Source: Solirubrobacteraceae bacterium
Lineage (GTDB): Bacteria; Actinomycetota; Thermoleophilia; Solirubrobacterales; Solirubrobacteraceae
Length of the DNA: 5,689 bases
Reading direction: 5' to 3'
Assembly: GCA_024710825.1 (NCBI GenBank)
Contig: JANJUA010000063.1
Span: 1 to 5,689 of the forward strand
The translations under genes were made by a program, and so were the position numbers. The stretch's first letter is position 1; each line of letters starts with the position of its first letter. The notes beneath the pieces were generated by a model. It was not told the DNA's origin. It ran no database searches and saw nothing but the letters and a program-made list of their open reading frames with translations. Of this stretch, positions 1 through 5,560 are shown piece by piece.

Positions 1-35
1 GCCGCGATCCGCGGCGCGCCCAGCCTCTTTCCGAC

Positions 36-1061
36 GTGACGACCCGCAGCTCCCCCACCCCTGCCTTCGACGACGCCCGCGACCCGCGGCGCCGCCCTGC
101 CGCGCTGTCGATCTTCTGGTGGGTCTTCCTCGTCAACCTGACGGTTCTCGGCGCCTCGGCGCTGCTGCTGATCGTCACCCCGATCCGGATCACCCCCAGG
201 ATCGCGGCCGCGGAGGCCGCGATCGTCATCGCCGGGTTCGTCGCGATGCTCGCGATCAGCATCGTCCTGCTCCGCGAGGTTCTGGCCCCGCTTCGCAGCC
301 TCACCGCGCTGATGAGCGAGATCGACCCGCTCACGCCCGGACGCCGGCTCGAGGAGCGCGGGACCAGGCACGCCGAGGTCGCGACGATGACGCGCGCGTT
401 CAACTCGATGCTTGATCGCCTGGAGGACGAGCGCCACCAGAGCAGCCGGCGCGTCATCGAGGCGCAGGAGGCGGAGCGGTCGCGCATCGCGCGAGAGCTC
501 CACGACGACATCGGGCAGACGCTGACGGCCACCGCGATCGACGCCGAGCGGGCCGCCGACGCCGGCCCGGACGAGCGGGCACAGGCTCTGCTGCGGGTCG
601 CCGGCGCGCTGCGCGCGAGCCTCGACGACGTCCGCCGCATCGCCCGCGAGCTGCGCCCCGACGCCCTGGAGGACCTGGGGCTCGGCAACGCGATCATCTC
701 GCTCGCCCGCCGCGTCGACGCGTCCAGCGGCGTCAGGGTGCGCACGCGCATCCCCGCCTCGCTGCCGCGCATGATGCATGCGACCGAGGTCGTGGTCTAC
801 CGGGTCGCCCAAGAGAGCCTCACGAACGTCATCCGACACTCCGACGCTCAGGAGGCCGAGGTGGCGCTCGTCGCGGTCGGCGACTCGGCGATCCTCACGG
901 TGCGCGACGACGGCCGGGGCATCGCCCCCGGCGCGCATGGCACCGGGATCGTCGGCATGCGCGAGCGCGCGATGCTCGCCGGAGGACAGCTCACCGTCGG
1001 CCCGAGCAAGGGCGGCGGAACCGAGGTGCGGCTGAGCGTGCCGCTGGAGGACAACCGATGA
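36..1061 (+). CDS. Membrane sensor histidine kinase, HisKA_3 (NarL/DesK-type) family
   Basis: This kinase should autophosphorylate on His156 and pass the phosphate to the regulator encoded next to it. Two membrane helices (about residues 24-49 and 58-80) are joined by a loop of only about 8 residues, so there is no extracytoplasmic sensor domain. A HAMP domain follows (about 80-131, with P85 and E114). The HisKA_3 dimerisation helix carries ELHDDIGQ (154-161). D157 and Q161 fit the DxxxQ motif tied to phosphatase activity in NarX-like kinases, so the protein is probably bifunctional. The HATPase_c domain shows the N box (E260, N264), the G1 box DDGRG (291-295) and GTG (302-304). The start is the GTG at 36, which has no Shine-Dalgarno sequence. 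The frame stays open to the left edge, so a start outside the window cannot be excluded. The signal sensed is unknown. Confidence 0.93.
   Translation: MTTRSSPTPAFDDARDPRRRPAALSIFWWVFLVNLTVLGASALLLIVTPIRITPRIAAAEAAIVIAGFVAMLAISIVLLREVLAPLRSLTALMSEIDPLTPGRRLEERGTRHAEVATMTRAFNSMLDRLEDERHQSSRRVIEAQEAERSRIARELHDDIGQTLTATAIDAERAADAGPDERAQALLRVAGALRASLDDVRRIARELRPDALEDLGLGNAIISLARRVDASSGVRVRTRIPASLPRMMHATEVVVYRVAQESLTNVIRHSDAQEAEVALVAVGDSAILTVRDDGRGIAPGAHGTGIVGMRERAMLAGGQLTVGPSKGGGTEVRLSVPLEDNR
200..224. repeat. Perfect 10-bp inverted repeat inside the kinase gene
   Basis: GATCGCGGCC (200-209) and GGCCGCGATC (215-224) are exact reverse complements separated by 5 nt. The repeat lies where the kinase gene encodes the Ala-rich turn between the two membrane helices and the start of helix 2. 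In RNA it would form a strong hairpin. It may simply reflect Ala/Ile codon choice in GC-rich DNA. Confidence 0.6.
1046..1050 (+). promoter_or_regulatory. Ribosome binding site of the response regulator
   Basis: GGAGG lies 7 nt before the ATG at 1058, inside the last codons of the kinase gene. With the ATGA stop/start overlap (1058-1061) it fixes the regulator start and indicates translational coupling. Confidence 0.8.
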
Positions 1062-1717
1062 CCGTCCCGCTCAAGACCCGCATCCTGCTGGCCGACGACC
1101 ATGCGGTCGTGCGCGGCGGGCTGCGCCTGGTCCTCGACGCCCAGCCCGATCTCGAGGTCGTCTACGAGGCCTCCGACGGCGCGGAGGCCGTCGAGCTGGG
1201 CATGTCGGAGGACGTCGACCTGGCGGTCCTCGACGTCTCGATGCCGCGCCTGACCGGGCTCCAGGCGGCACGTGAGCTGTCGCAGCGTCGGCCCGAGCTG
1301 CGCATCCTCATCCTGTCGATGCACGACAACGAGCAGTACTTCTTCGAGGCGCTCAAGGCGGGCGCCTCCGGCTACGTGCTCAAGTCGGCCGCCAACGCCG
1401 AGTTCGTCGAGGCCTGCCGGGCCACGATGCGAGGCGAGCCGTTCCTGTACCCGTCCGCCGCCGCGGCGCTCATCCGCGACTACCTGGACAGGGCGCGCAG
1501 CGGCGAGGCGGCGCCCAGCGACCCGCTCACCCCTCGCGAGGTCGAGATCCTCAAGCTCATCGCCGAGGGGCACACGAGCGAGGAGATCGGCACGATGCTC
1601 TTCATCGCCAAGAAGACCGTCGACCGGCACCGGGCGAACATCCTGGAGAAGCTGGGCATGCGCAACCGCGTCGAGCTCACCCGCTACGCGATCCGGCGAG
1701 GCCTGGTCGAGCCCTGA
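1058..1717 (+). CDS. Response regulator, NarL/FixJ family (REC + LuxR-type HTH)
   Basis: This is a DNA-binding transcription factor activated by phosphorylation and the evident partner of the upstream kinase. The N-terminal receiver domain (about 7-122) shows the acidic pair D13/D14, the phospho-acceptor D59 in the LAVLDVSMP stretch, S87 in place of the usual Thr/Ser switch residue, Y106 and the invariant K109. A linker of about 30 residues leads to a LuxR/GerE helix-turn-helix (about 155-215). This begins with LTPREVEILKLIAEG and carries the recognition-helix region KKTVDRHRANILEKLG. At 219 aa it has the normal family length. The start is fixed by a good ribosome binding site and by the 4-nt overlap with the kinase stop, so the two are co-transcribed. 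Target genes are not evident; autoregulation is common in this family but cannot be shown here because the operon's upstream region is outside the window. Confidence 0.96.
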   Translation: MTVPLKTRILLADDHAVVRGGLRLVLDAQPDLEVVYEASDGAEAVELGMSEDVDLAVLDVSMPRLTGLQAARELSQRRPELRILILSMHDNEQYFFEALKAGASGYVLKSAANAEFVEACRATMRGEPFLYPSAAAALIRDYLDRARSGEAAPSDPLTPREVEILKLIAEGHTSEEIGTMLFIAKKTVDRHRANILEKLGMRNRVELTRYAIRRGLVEP

Positions 1718-1724
1718 GAGGGAA

Positions 1725-1742
1725 ATGGGCATCAGGCCCCAT
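1725..1742 (+). terminator. Weak hairpin just after the response regulator gene
   Basis: ATGGGC (1725-1730) can pair with GCCCCAT (1736-1742) with one bulged base and a 5-nt loop, 7 nt after the regulator's stop codon. No T-tract follows. It could attenuate read-through from the two-component operon, but the support is structural only. Confidence 0.25.
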
Positions 1743-1743
1743 G

Positions 1744-1757
1744 TCCGCGCGCGCGGA
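1744..1757. promoter_or_regulatory. Palindrome between the regulator and greA-like genes
   Basis: TCCGCGCGCGCGGA is a perfect 14-bp palindrome, flanked by imperfectly symmetric bases so that 18 of the 22 bases from 1740 to 1761 are self-complementary. It sits about 20 bp before the chosen start of the greA-like gene. It could be an operator or a transcript hairpin. Alternating CG tracts also arise by chance at this GC content, so the call is tentative. Confidence 0.3.
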
Positions 1758-1776
1758 TGTGCGCCAGCATGCATAT

Positions 1777-2319
1777 ATGACCGACCGTCACCGAGCCGAC
1801 GACGCCGCCCCCACGCGGATCTCCACCACCGCATCCGGCGGGCTCGTCCTGACGTCCGGCGGGGCTCAGCTGATCGCCGCCGAGGTGGCGCGGCTGCGCG
1901 CCCTGCGCGAGGGCGAGTTCGCGGCGCGGCGCCGCGACTCCCTCGCGGTCTCGTCGACCGACGGTGACGCGCACCTGGCGATCGGCGAGGAGCAGCTCGT
2001 CGCGGACGCCCGCATAGCCGCGCTGGAGACGGTGCTGCGGCAGGCCACGATCGTCGAGCACGCTCCGGCGGGCGAGAACATCGTCGGCATCGGCTCCACG
2101 GTGACGCTCGAGGACGTCACCACGGGCAAGGCGACCACGTACGACGTCGTCGCGTGGCACGACGGGGTCCAGGTCGGAACCGTCTCGGCCGTCTCGCCGG
2201 TCGGTCAGGCCATCCTGGGCCGCGCCGTCGGCGAGGAGCTCGTCATCGAGCTGCCGCGGGGCCGCACGCGGCACCTGCGGATCGCGGCGGTCGAGAGCCC
2301 GTCGCAGATCGCCGCCTGA
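1777..2319 (+). CDS. GreA/GreB-family transcription factor with an atypical coiled coil
   Basis: Gre factors insert a coiled coil into the RNA polymerase secondary channel to rescue stalled complexes, and the C-terminal domain docks on polymerase. Counting 180 aa from the ATG at 1777, the C-terminal FKBP-like domain is clear (about 101-174). It has VGIGSTVTLEDVTTGK, a YDVV strand, and VSPVGQAILGRAVGEE matching the family's SPLGxALLGxxxGD motif. The N-terminal part resembles the Gre coiled coil (LTSGGAQLIAAEVARLRALRE, then RIAALETVLRQATIVE). The segment matching the acidic tip, GDLSENAEYxxAKEEQ in GreA, reads GDAHLAIGEEQ here and looks about 5 residues shorter. The second tip acid (Glu44 of E. 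coli GreA) has no clear counterpart, so it may be a polymerase-binding modulator rather than a cleavage factor. An ATG at 1741 would add 12 residues, but it lies in a hairpin and has no well-placed ribosome binding site. The 1777 start also lacks one. Confidence 0.82.
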   Translation: MTDRHRADDAAPTRISTTASGGLVLTSGGAQLIAAEVARLRALREGEFAARRRDSLAVSSTDGDAHLAIGEEQLVADARIAALETVLRQATIVEHAPAGENIVGIGSTVTLEDVTTGKATTYDVVAWHDGVQVGTVSAVSPVGQAILGRAVGEELVIELPRGRTRHLRIAAVESPSQIAA

Positions 2320-2329
2320 CGGTCCGGAC

Positions 2330-2346
2330 GGGACCCAGGTCCCTTT
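2330..2346 (+). terminator. Possible weak intrinsic terminator after the greA-like gene
   Basis: GGGAC (2330-2334) and GTCCC (2339-2343) form a 5-bp stem with a 4-nt loop, followed by TTT, 10 nt past the stop codon. The stem is short and the T-run minimal, so termination would be partial at best. Confidence 0.35.
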
Positions 2347-2364
2347 CGCGCGGCCCTCCGCGCG
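2347..2364. repeat. GC-only hairpin upstream of the serine hydrolase
   Basis: CGCGCGG (2347-2353) and CCGCGCG (2358-2364) make a perfect 7-bp stem with a CCCT loop. It directly follows the previous hairpin, so together they could block read-through from the greA-like gene. It also fills the spacer of the proposed hydrolase promoter, so it could instead be a regulator site. Confidence 0.4.
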
Positions 2365-2366
2365 CA

Positions 2367-2372
2367 TAGGGT
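2367..2372 (+). promoter_or_regulatory. Candidate -10 element (TAGGGT) for a leaderless serine hydrolase mRNA
   Basis: TAGGGT fits the actinobacterial TANNNT -10 pattern. Counting the hexamer as -12 to -7 places +1 exactly on the GTG start at 2379, as expected for a leaderless transcript. No good -35 is seen (TTTCGC at 2344-2349 is poor). The embedded AGGG (2368-2371) could alternatively be a weak ribosome binding site 7 nt from the start. Confidence 0.45.
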
Positions 2373-2378
2373 GCGCGC

Positions 2379-3971
2379 GTGCCTCCCTCATCCACCGCAG
2401 CTCGCCGTGCCGCCCTCGCCGCGCTGCTCGCCGGCGGCGCGCTCGCGGGCGCCGCCTCCGCCGCGTTCGCCCAGGACCCGCCGCTGCCGCCGCCGCCCGA
2501 GGTCTCCGCCGTGACGATCGCCGACGGCCGGGTCGACGCCGCGGTCGGCCGGCTCGACGGCATCGCTCAGGAGCTCATGGCGCGGACCGGCATCCCCGGC
2601 ATGGCGATCGCCGTCGTCCACGACGACGAGGTCGTCTACGCGAAGGGCTTCGGCACCGGCCACGCCGGCGCCGACCGCCCGGTGGACGCCGACACCGTCT
2701 TCCAGATCGCCTCCCTGTCGAAGCCGCTCGGGGCGACGGCGATCGCCCGCGCCATGGACGGCAAGCGCGTGTCGTGGACCGACCCGGTGCGGCGCTGGCT
2801 GCCCGGCTTCCGTCTGTCGAGCCCGACGTCGACGCGTGAGGTGACGATCGCCGACCTCTACTCGCACCGCAGCGGCCTGCCGGACCACGCCGGCGACCTG
2901 CTCGAGGACCTCGGCTACGGACGGGCGGAGGTGCTGCGGCGCCTGCGCTACCTGCCCGTGACGCCGATCCGCACCGAGTACGCGTACACGAACTTCGGCC
3001 TCACCGCCGGCGCCGTCGCCGTCGCCCGCGCGCAGGGCACGAGCTGGGAGCGGCTCATGGAGCGCGAGCTCTACCGACCGCTGGGGATGACCGCGTCGAG
3101 CTCGACCTACGCCGGGTACCGCGCCGCCACCAACCGCGCCGACCTCCACGTCCAGACCGGCGAGCGCGCCTGGGAGGCGCGCCATCGCCGCGACCCCGAT
3201 GCCCAGTCGCCGGCGGGCGGCGTCAGCTCGAGCGTCGCCGACATGGCACGCTGGATGCGCGTGGTGCTGGCGGGCGGGACGCTCGACGGCAAGCGGGTCG
3301 TCTCGGCGAAGGGCATCCTCGAGCTGGTCACCCCGCACGCGCTGAGCGGTCCGCCGATCTCGCTCCCCGCTCGCTCGTCGTTCTACGGGCTGGGCATCGG
3401 GACCGGCACGGACGCCACCGGGCGCGTGCGCCTCAGCCACTCCGGGGCCTTCGCGCTGGGTGCCGGCACGAACTTCGCGCTGCTGCCGTCGGAGGATCTC
3501 GGGATCGTCGTGCTGACCAACGCCCAGCCGATCGGGGTCGCCGAGGCGGTCTCCTCCACCTTCCTCGACCTCGTCGAGACCGGCACCGTGGAGCGCGACT
3601 GGTACGAGGCCTACCACGCCCGGCTCGCGCCCATGCTGGAGAGCCACGGCGAGCTGGCGGACAAGGAGCGCCCTCGCGGCGCCCGCCGGGCACGCGCCGC
3701 GTCCGCCTACGCCGGCACCTACGCCAACCGCTACTACGGTCCCGCCCGGATCACCGCCCGGGGCGGCCGCCTGACGATGCGCCTCGGGCCGAAGGGACGC
3801 TTCCCGCTCACCCACTGGAGCGGCGACACGTTCTCCTACGTGCCCGCCGGCGAGAACGCGACCGGCATCGCCTCGGTGCGGTTCACCGTGCCGCGGGGCG
3901 CGCAGCGGGCGCGGAGCGTCCGCGTCGAGAACCTGGACGCCGAGGGCCTGGGCACCTTCCGGCGACGCTGA
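2379..3971 (+). CDS. Secreted serine hydrolase, beta-lactamase family (class C/PBP4*-like) with DUF3471-like C-terminus
   Basis: This is a predicted exported serine hydrolase of the beta-lactamase/CubicO group, which covers D-aminopeptidases, esterases and penicillin-binding-like enzymes. The substrate cannot be read from sequence. The 530-aa protein starts with a signal peptide: Arg9-Arg10, an Ala/Leu-rich core (11-30) and an AFA site before Gln32. A Pro-rich linker follows (34-40). The catalytic domain (about 52-400) has the nucleophile motif S112-L-S-K115, the Tyr motif Y203-T-N205, and H354-S-G356 in place of KTG. SHRSGLPDH (162-170) is another family hallmark. The C-terminal 80-90 residues (from YAGTYANRYYG, 444-454) resemble DUF3471, a beta-rich domain common behind such hydrolases. 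The GTG start gives a well-formed signal peptide and sits 7 nt after a possible -10 box. All catalytic motifs are intact. Resistance to beta-lactams should not be assumed. Confidence 0.92.
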   Translation: MPPSSTAARRAALAALLAGGALAGAASAAFAQDPPLPPPPEVSAVTIADGRVDAAVGRLDGIAQELMARTGIPGMAIAVVHDDEVVYAKGFGTGHAGADRPVDADTVFQIASLSKPLGATAIARAMDGKRVSWTDPVRRWLPGFRLSSPTSTREVTIADLYSHRSGLPDHAGDLLEDLGYGRAEVLRRLRYLPVTPIRTEYAYTNFGLTAGAVAVARAQGTSWERLMERELYRPLGMTASSSTYAGYRAATNRADLHVQTGERAWEARHRRDPDAQSPAGGVSSSVADMARWMRVVLAGGTLDGKRVVSAKGILELVTPHALSGPPISLPARSSFYGLGIGTGTDATGRVRLSHSGAFALGAGTNFALLPSEDLGIVVLTNAQPIGVAEAVSSTFLDLVETGTVERDWYEAYHARLAPMLESHGELADKERPRGARRARAASAYAGTYANRYYGPARITARGGRLTMRLGPKGRFPLTHWSGDTFSYVPAGENATGIASVRFTVPRGAQRARSVRVENLDAEGLGTFRRR

Positions 3972-3987
3972 CCGGGCTCGGACCCGG
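3972..3987 (+). terminator. Small hairpin immediately after the hydrolase stop codon
   Basis: CCGGG (3972-3976) pairs with CCCGG (3983-3987) across a 6-nt loop, starting on the base after the TGA. There is no T-tract. A similar element follows the GAF gene at 5462-5484. Confidence 0.35.
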
Positions 3988-4021
3988 AGCGGCGATGCGA
4001 GCGGACCGCGACGTGATCCGA

Positions 4022-4054
4022 GGGGTCGGCGGGTCGTCGTCGACGGCCGACCCC
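4022..4054. terminator. Probable bidirectional terminator between the hydrolase and tatA
   Basis: GGGGTCGGC (4022-4030) and GCCGACCCC (4046-4054) form a perfect 9-bp stem with a 15-nt loop that contains a further palindrome, CGTCGACG. It lies between convergent genes, 10 nt beyond the tatA stop codon. It lacks a T-run on either strand, which is common for terminators in GC-rich actinobacteria. Confidence 0.55.
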
Positions 4055-4064
4055 CGTCACGTCG

Positions 4065-4265
4065 TCAGGCCTCGGCGCGCTGCACCTCCGCGGGCTTCTC
4101 CGCCGGCGCGTCGTCGAAGTCGGGCTTGGCGGCGGTGAGCGAGTCCTTGAACCCGCGCAGGCCCTCGCCGAGCGAGCGTCCCGCGGACGGCAGCCGCTTG
4201 GGGCCGAGGATGATGAGAGCGACGATCAGGACGATCGCGATCTCCATGGGGCCGATGTTCGGCAT
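4065..4265 (-). CDS. tatA: Twin-arginine translocase subunit TatA
   Basis: TatA oligomerises in the cytoplasmic membrane to form the conducting element of the Sec-independent Tat system, which exports folded proteins bearing twin-arginine signals. The 66-aa product has the family architecture. There is a short N-terminus with an acidic residue (MPNIGPMEIA), a membrane helix (about 6-20), and the G21-P22 hinge followed by KRLP. An amphipathic helix (about 28-44) contains GRSLGEGLRGFKDSL with conserved F39, and the tail is charged, Ala/Pro/Glu-rich and probably disordered. The start is the ATG at 4265 with AGGAG 7 nt upstream; a longer frame to 4334 adds unconserved residues. No tatC or tatB is nearby, so the rest of the translocon must be encoded elsewhere. 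A minimal TatA/TatC system cannot be distinguished from TatABC here. TatE or TatB are less likely given the length and the GP hinge. Confidence 0.93.
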   Translation of the reverse strand: MPNIGPMEIAIVLIVALIILGPKRLPSAGRSLGEGLRGFKDSLTAAKPDFDDAPAEKPAEVQRAEA

Positions 4266-4272
4266 GGTCGAG

Positions 4273-4277
4273 CTCCT
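4273..4277 (-). promoter_or_regulatory. Ribosome binding site of tatA
   Basis: On the minus strand AGGAG stands 7 nt before the ATG at 4265. It decides for this start over the upstream in-frame ATG at 4334. With the regulator gene's site, it is the only strong Shine-Dalgarno sequence in the window. Confidence 0.8.
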
Positions 4278-4337
4278 GGTGGTGATGGGATCCTTGCCGA
4301 GGGCTCGCTGCGGCGCCCCCCGAGCGCGGAACACGGC

Positions 4338-4366
4338 AGCATCCCGGACGGAGGGCGTTCTGTCCA
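4338..4366 (-). promoter_or_regulatory. Candidate tatA promoter
   Basis: On the minus strand TGGACA (4366-4361) matches 5 of 6 bases of the TTGACA -35 consensus. GATGCT (4343-4338) follows after 17 nt and matches 3 of 6 bases of TATAAT. This would give a 5' untranslated region of about 65 nt. The spacing is good but the -10 is weak. Confidence 0.35.
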
Positions 4367-4401
4367 GGGCCGGCGACCGCGTCGGCGCCAGCTTCGCTCG
4401 C

Positions 4402-4407
4402 TACCCT
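4402..4407 (+). promoter_or_regulatory. Candidate -10 element (TACCCT) for a leaderless GAF-protein mRNA
   Basis: TACCCT fits TANNNT and ends 7 nt before the GTG at 4415, putting transcription start on or one base before that codon. No Shine-Dalgarno sequence precedes the gene. The layout mirrors TAGGGT before the serine hydrolase. No convincing -35 is present. Confidence 0.45.
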
Positions 4408-4414
4408 GCCATTG

Positions 4415-5461
4415 GTGGCTGACGCGGGAACGCAGCCAAGCCTCGACCCGGCCGTGTCCGACGTGGTGCACCGGCCCAGCCGACTGCGGGCGCTCGCCGA
4501 GCTGGACGCGACCGCGGAGTCCTCGGCGCGGGCGCTGGACCGCATCGCCGGCACCGCCTGCCGCGTGCTCGACGTGCCGGTGGCGCTCGTCAACCTGATC
4601 GGCGGCGACCGCCAGCGGTTCGTCGGCTGCGGCGGGCCCGATCGGGGACGGTGGTCGTCGGTGAGCGAGGCGCCGCTGACGCAGGGCTTCTGCCCGTTCA
4701 CGCTCGGCGCCGAGGACGCCTTCGTGCTCCCGGACGCCCGCGCGGACCCGCGGCACGCCGGCAACCCGGTGGTCGAGGAGCTCGGCGTGGTGGCCTACGT
4801 CGGCGTGCCCCTGCGCGGCGCGGACGGCGAGCCGGTCGGGACGCTGTGCGCGGTCGACGAGCGGCCGCGCGAATGGAGCGAGCAGGACGTGGCGCTGCTC
4901 GCCGACCTCGCCGCGAGCGCCATCGCCGAGCTGCGGTTGCTGGCGGCGACGCGCCTGACCGCCTGGCACCGCGCGCGCCTCTCCGAGCTGGCGCAGGTCT
5001 GCTCGGCGCTCGCGGTCGGCACGACGGCGGACGACGGCGCGCCGACCGCCACGACGGACGCCGTGGTCGCGCGGGTCCACCTCGCCGTCGGTCGTCCGGA
5101 CGCGCTCGGCGCCTGGCTGCTCGCGGGCGAGGACGGCACGCTGCGAAGCGTCGCCGCGAACGGCGCCGCCCAGCACGTCGCGGCGTTCGACGCGCGGACG
5201 GCGTCAGCCCCGGCCGAGGCGCTGCGCACCGGCCGACCCGCCTTCCTCGAGACCCGCGCCGAGATTCGCGCGGGCTGCGCGCCGCTGCTGCACGCGCTTG
5301 CCGAGGCGGGCTCGATCGCCCTGCTGCCCGTGACCGCCGGCGAGCGCGCCCTCGGCGTGCTCGGCGTGGCCTTCGCCCGGGAGCGGCCGTTCACCGCCGA
5401 GGAGCGCGCGTACCTGCCGGCGCTCGCGGGCGTCGGCGCCCTCGCCCTCGCGCGGCTCTGA
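4415..5461 (+). CDS. Tandem GAF-domain protein without an output domain
   Basis: GAF domains bind small ligands, haem or chromophores, or sense redox state, and usually control an attached enzyme. This 348-aa protein has no signal peptide or membrane helix and should be cytosolic. GAF1 (about 34-175) is clear. It has FCPFTL (92-97), VLPDARADPRHAGNPVVEE (104-122), AYVGVPLRG and GTLCAVDERPREWSEQD (142-158), the pattern of GAF domains found before kinases, cyclases or RsbU-type phosphatases. GAF2 (about 195-348) is more divergent but has EALRTGRPAFLE, IALLPVTAGERALGVLGVAF and the closing helix. The chain ends after GAF2 with no catalytic domain. Six cysteines (49, 72, 93, 145, 196, 288) are present. 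The start is either TTG 4412 or GTG 4415; I prefer GTG because of the TACCCT box 7 nt upstream. Divergent from tatA, it appears to be a single-gene unit. Partner and ligand are unknown. Confidence 0.85.
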   Translation: MADAGTQPSLDPAVSDVVHRPSRLRALAELDATAESSARALDRIAGTACRVLDVPVALVNLIGGDRQRFVGCGGPDRGRWSSVSEAPLTQGFCPFTLGAEDAFVLPDARADPRHAGNPVVEELGVVAYVGVPLRGADGEPVGTLCAVDERPREWSEQDVALLADLAASAIAELRLLAATRLTAWHRARLSELAQVCSALAVGTTADDGAPTATTDAVVARVHLAVGRPDALGAWLLAGEDGTLRSVAANGAAQHVAAFDARTASAPAEALRTGRPAFLETRAEIRAGCAPLLHALAEAGSIALLPVTAGERALGVLGVAFARERPFTAEERAYLPALAGVGALALARL

Positions 5462-5484
5462 CCGGGCAAGGTCGTCGAGCCCGG
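5462..5484 (+). terminator. Hairpin immediately after the GAF gene stop codon
   Basis: CCGGGC (5462-5467) pairs with GCCCGG (5479-5484) across an 11-nt loop, beginning on the base after the TGA. There is no T-tract. It resembles the hairpin at 3972-3987. Confidence 0.4.
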
Positions 5485-5495
5485 GACGCGTCGAG

Positions 5496-5519
5496 CGCCC
5501 TTGCGGCGGCCGAAGGGCG
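5496..5519. terminator. Probable bidirectional terminator between the GAF gene and the edge gene
   Basis: CGCCCTT (5496-5502) and AAGGGCG (5513-5519) form a perfect 7-bp stem with a 10-nt GC-rich loop, between two convergent genes. No T-run follows outside the stem. Confidence 0.45.
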
Positions 5520-5560
5520 GCGCGGTGGCAGCGCGCCGCGCGCGCGAACCGCCCGTCGCG

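Noticed and set aside
1741..1776. ATG at 1741 as the start of the greA-like gene
   Set aside because: It would lie in the hairpin/palindrome region, its nearest purine-rich stretch is about 18 nt away, and the extra 12 residues do not resemble Gre N-termini. It remains a possible alternative.
848..1834. A 328-codon minus-strand frame across the kinase, regulator and greA-like start
   Set aside because: It is antisense to three well-supported genes and shows no recognisable domain.
2388..3815. A 475-codon open frame on the minus strand, antisense to the serine hydrolase
   Set aside because: Its product is rich in Arg, Gly, Ala and Val with no domain, and the plus frame holds all catalytic motifs. 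Long antisense frames are expected at this GC content.
2379..3971. Calling the serine hydrolase an antibiotic-resistance beta-lactamase (ampC)
   Set aside because: The fold and SxxK/YxN motifs are shared by many non-resistance hydrolases. HSG replaces KTG, and the DUF3471-like C-terminus is atypical of true class C beta-lactamases.
4266..4334. Upstream in-frame ATG extending tatA by 23 residues
   Set aside because: The downstream ATG has a strong ribosome binding site and gives the normal TatA N-terminus directly before the membrane helix.
4226..5176. Minus-strand frames over the GAF gene, including one overlapping tatA in another phase
   Set aside because: Low-complexity Arg/Ala/Gly translations with no motifs, while the GAF and tatA frames have clear family signatures.
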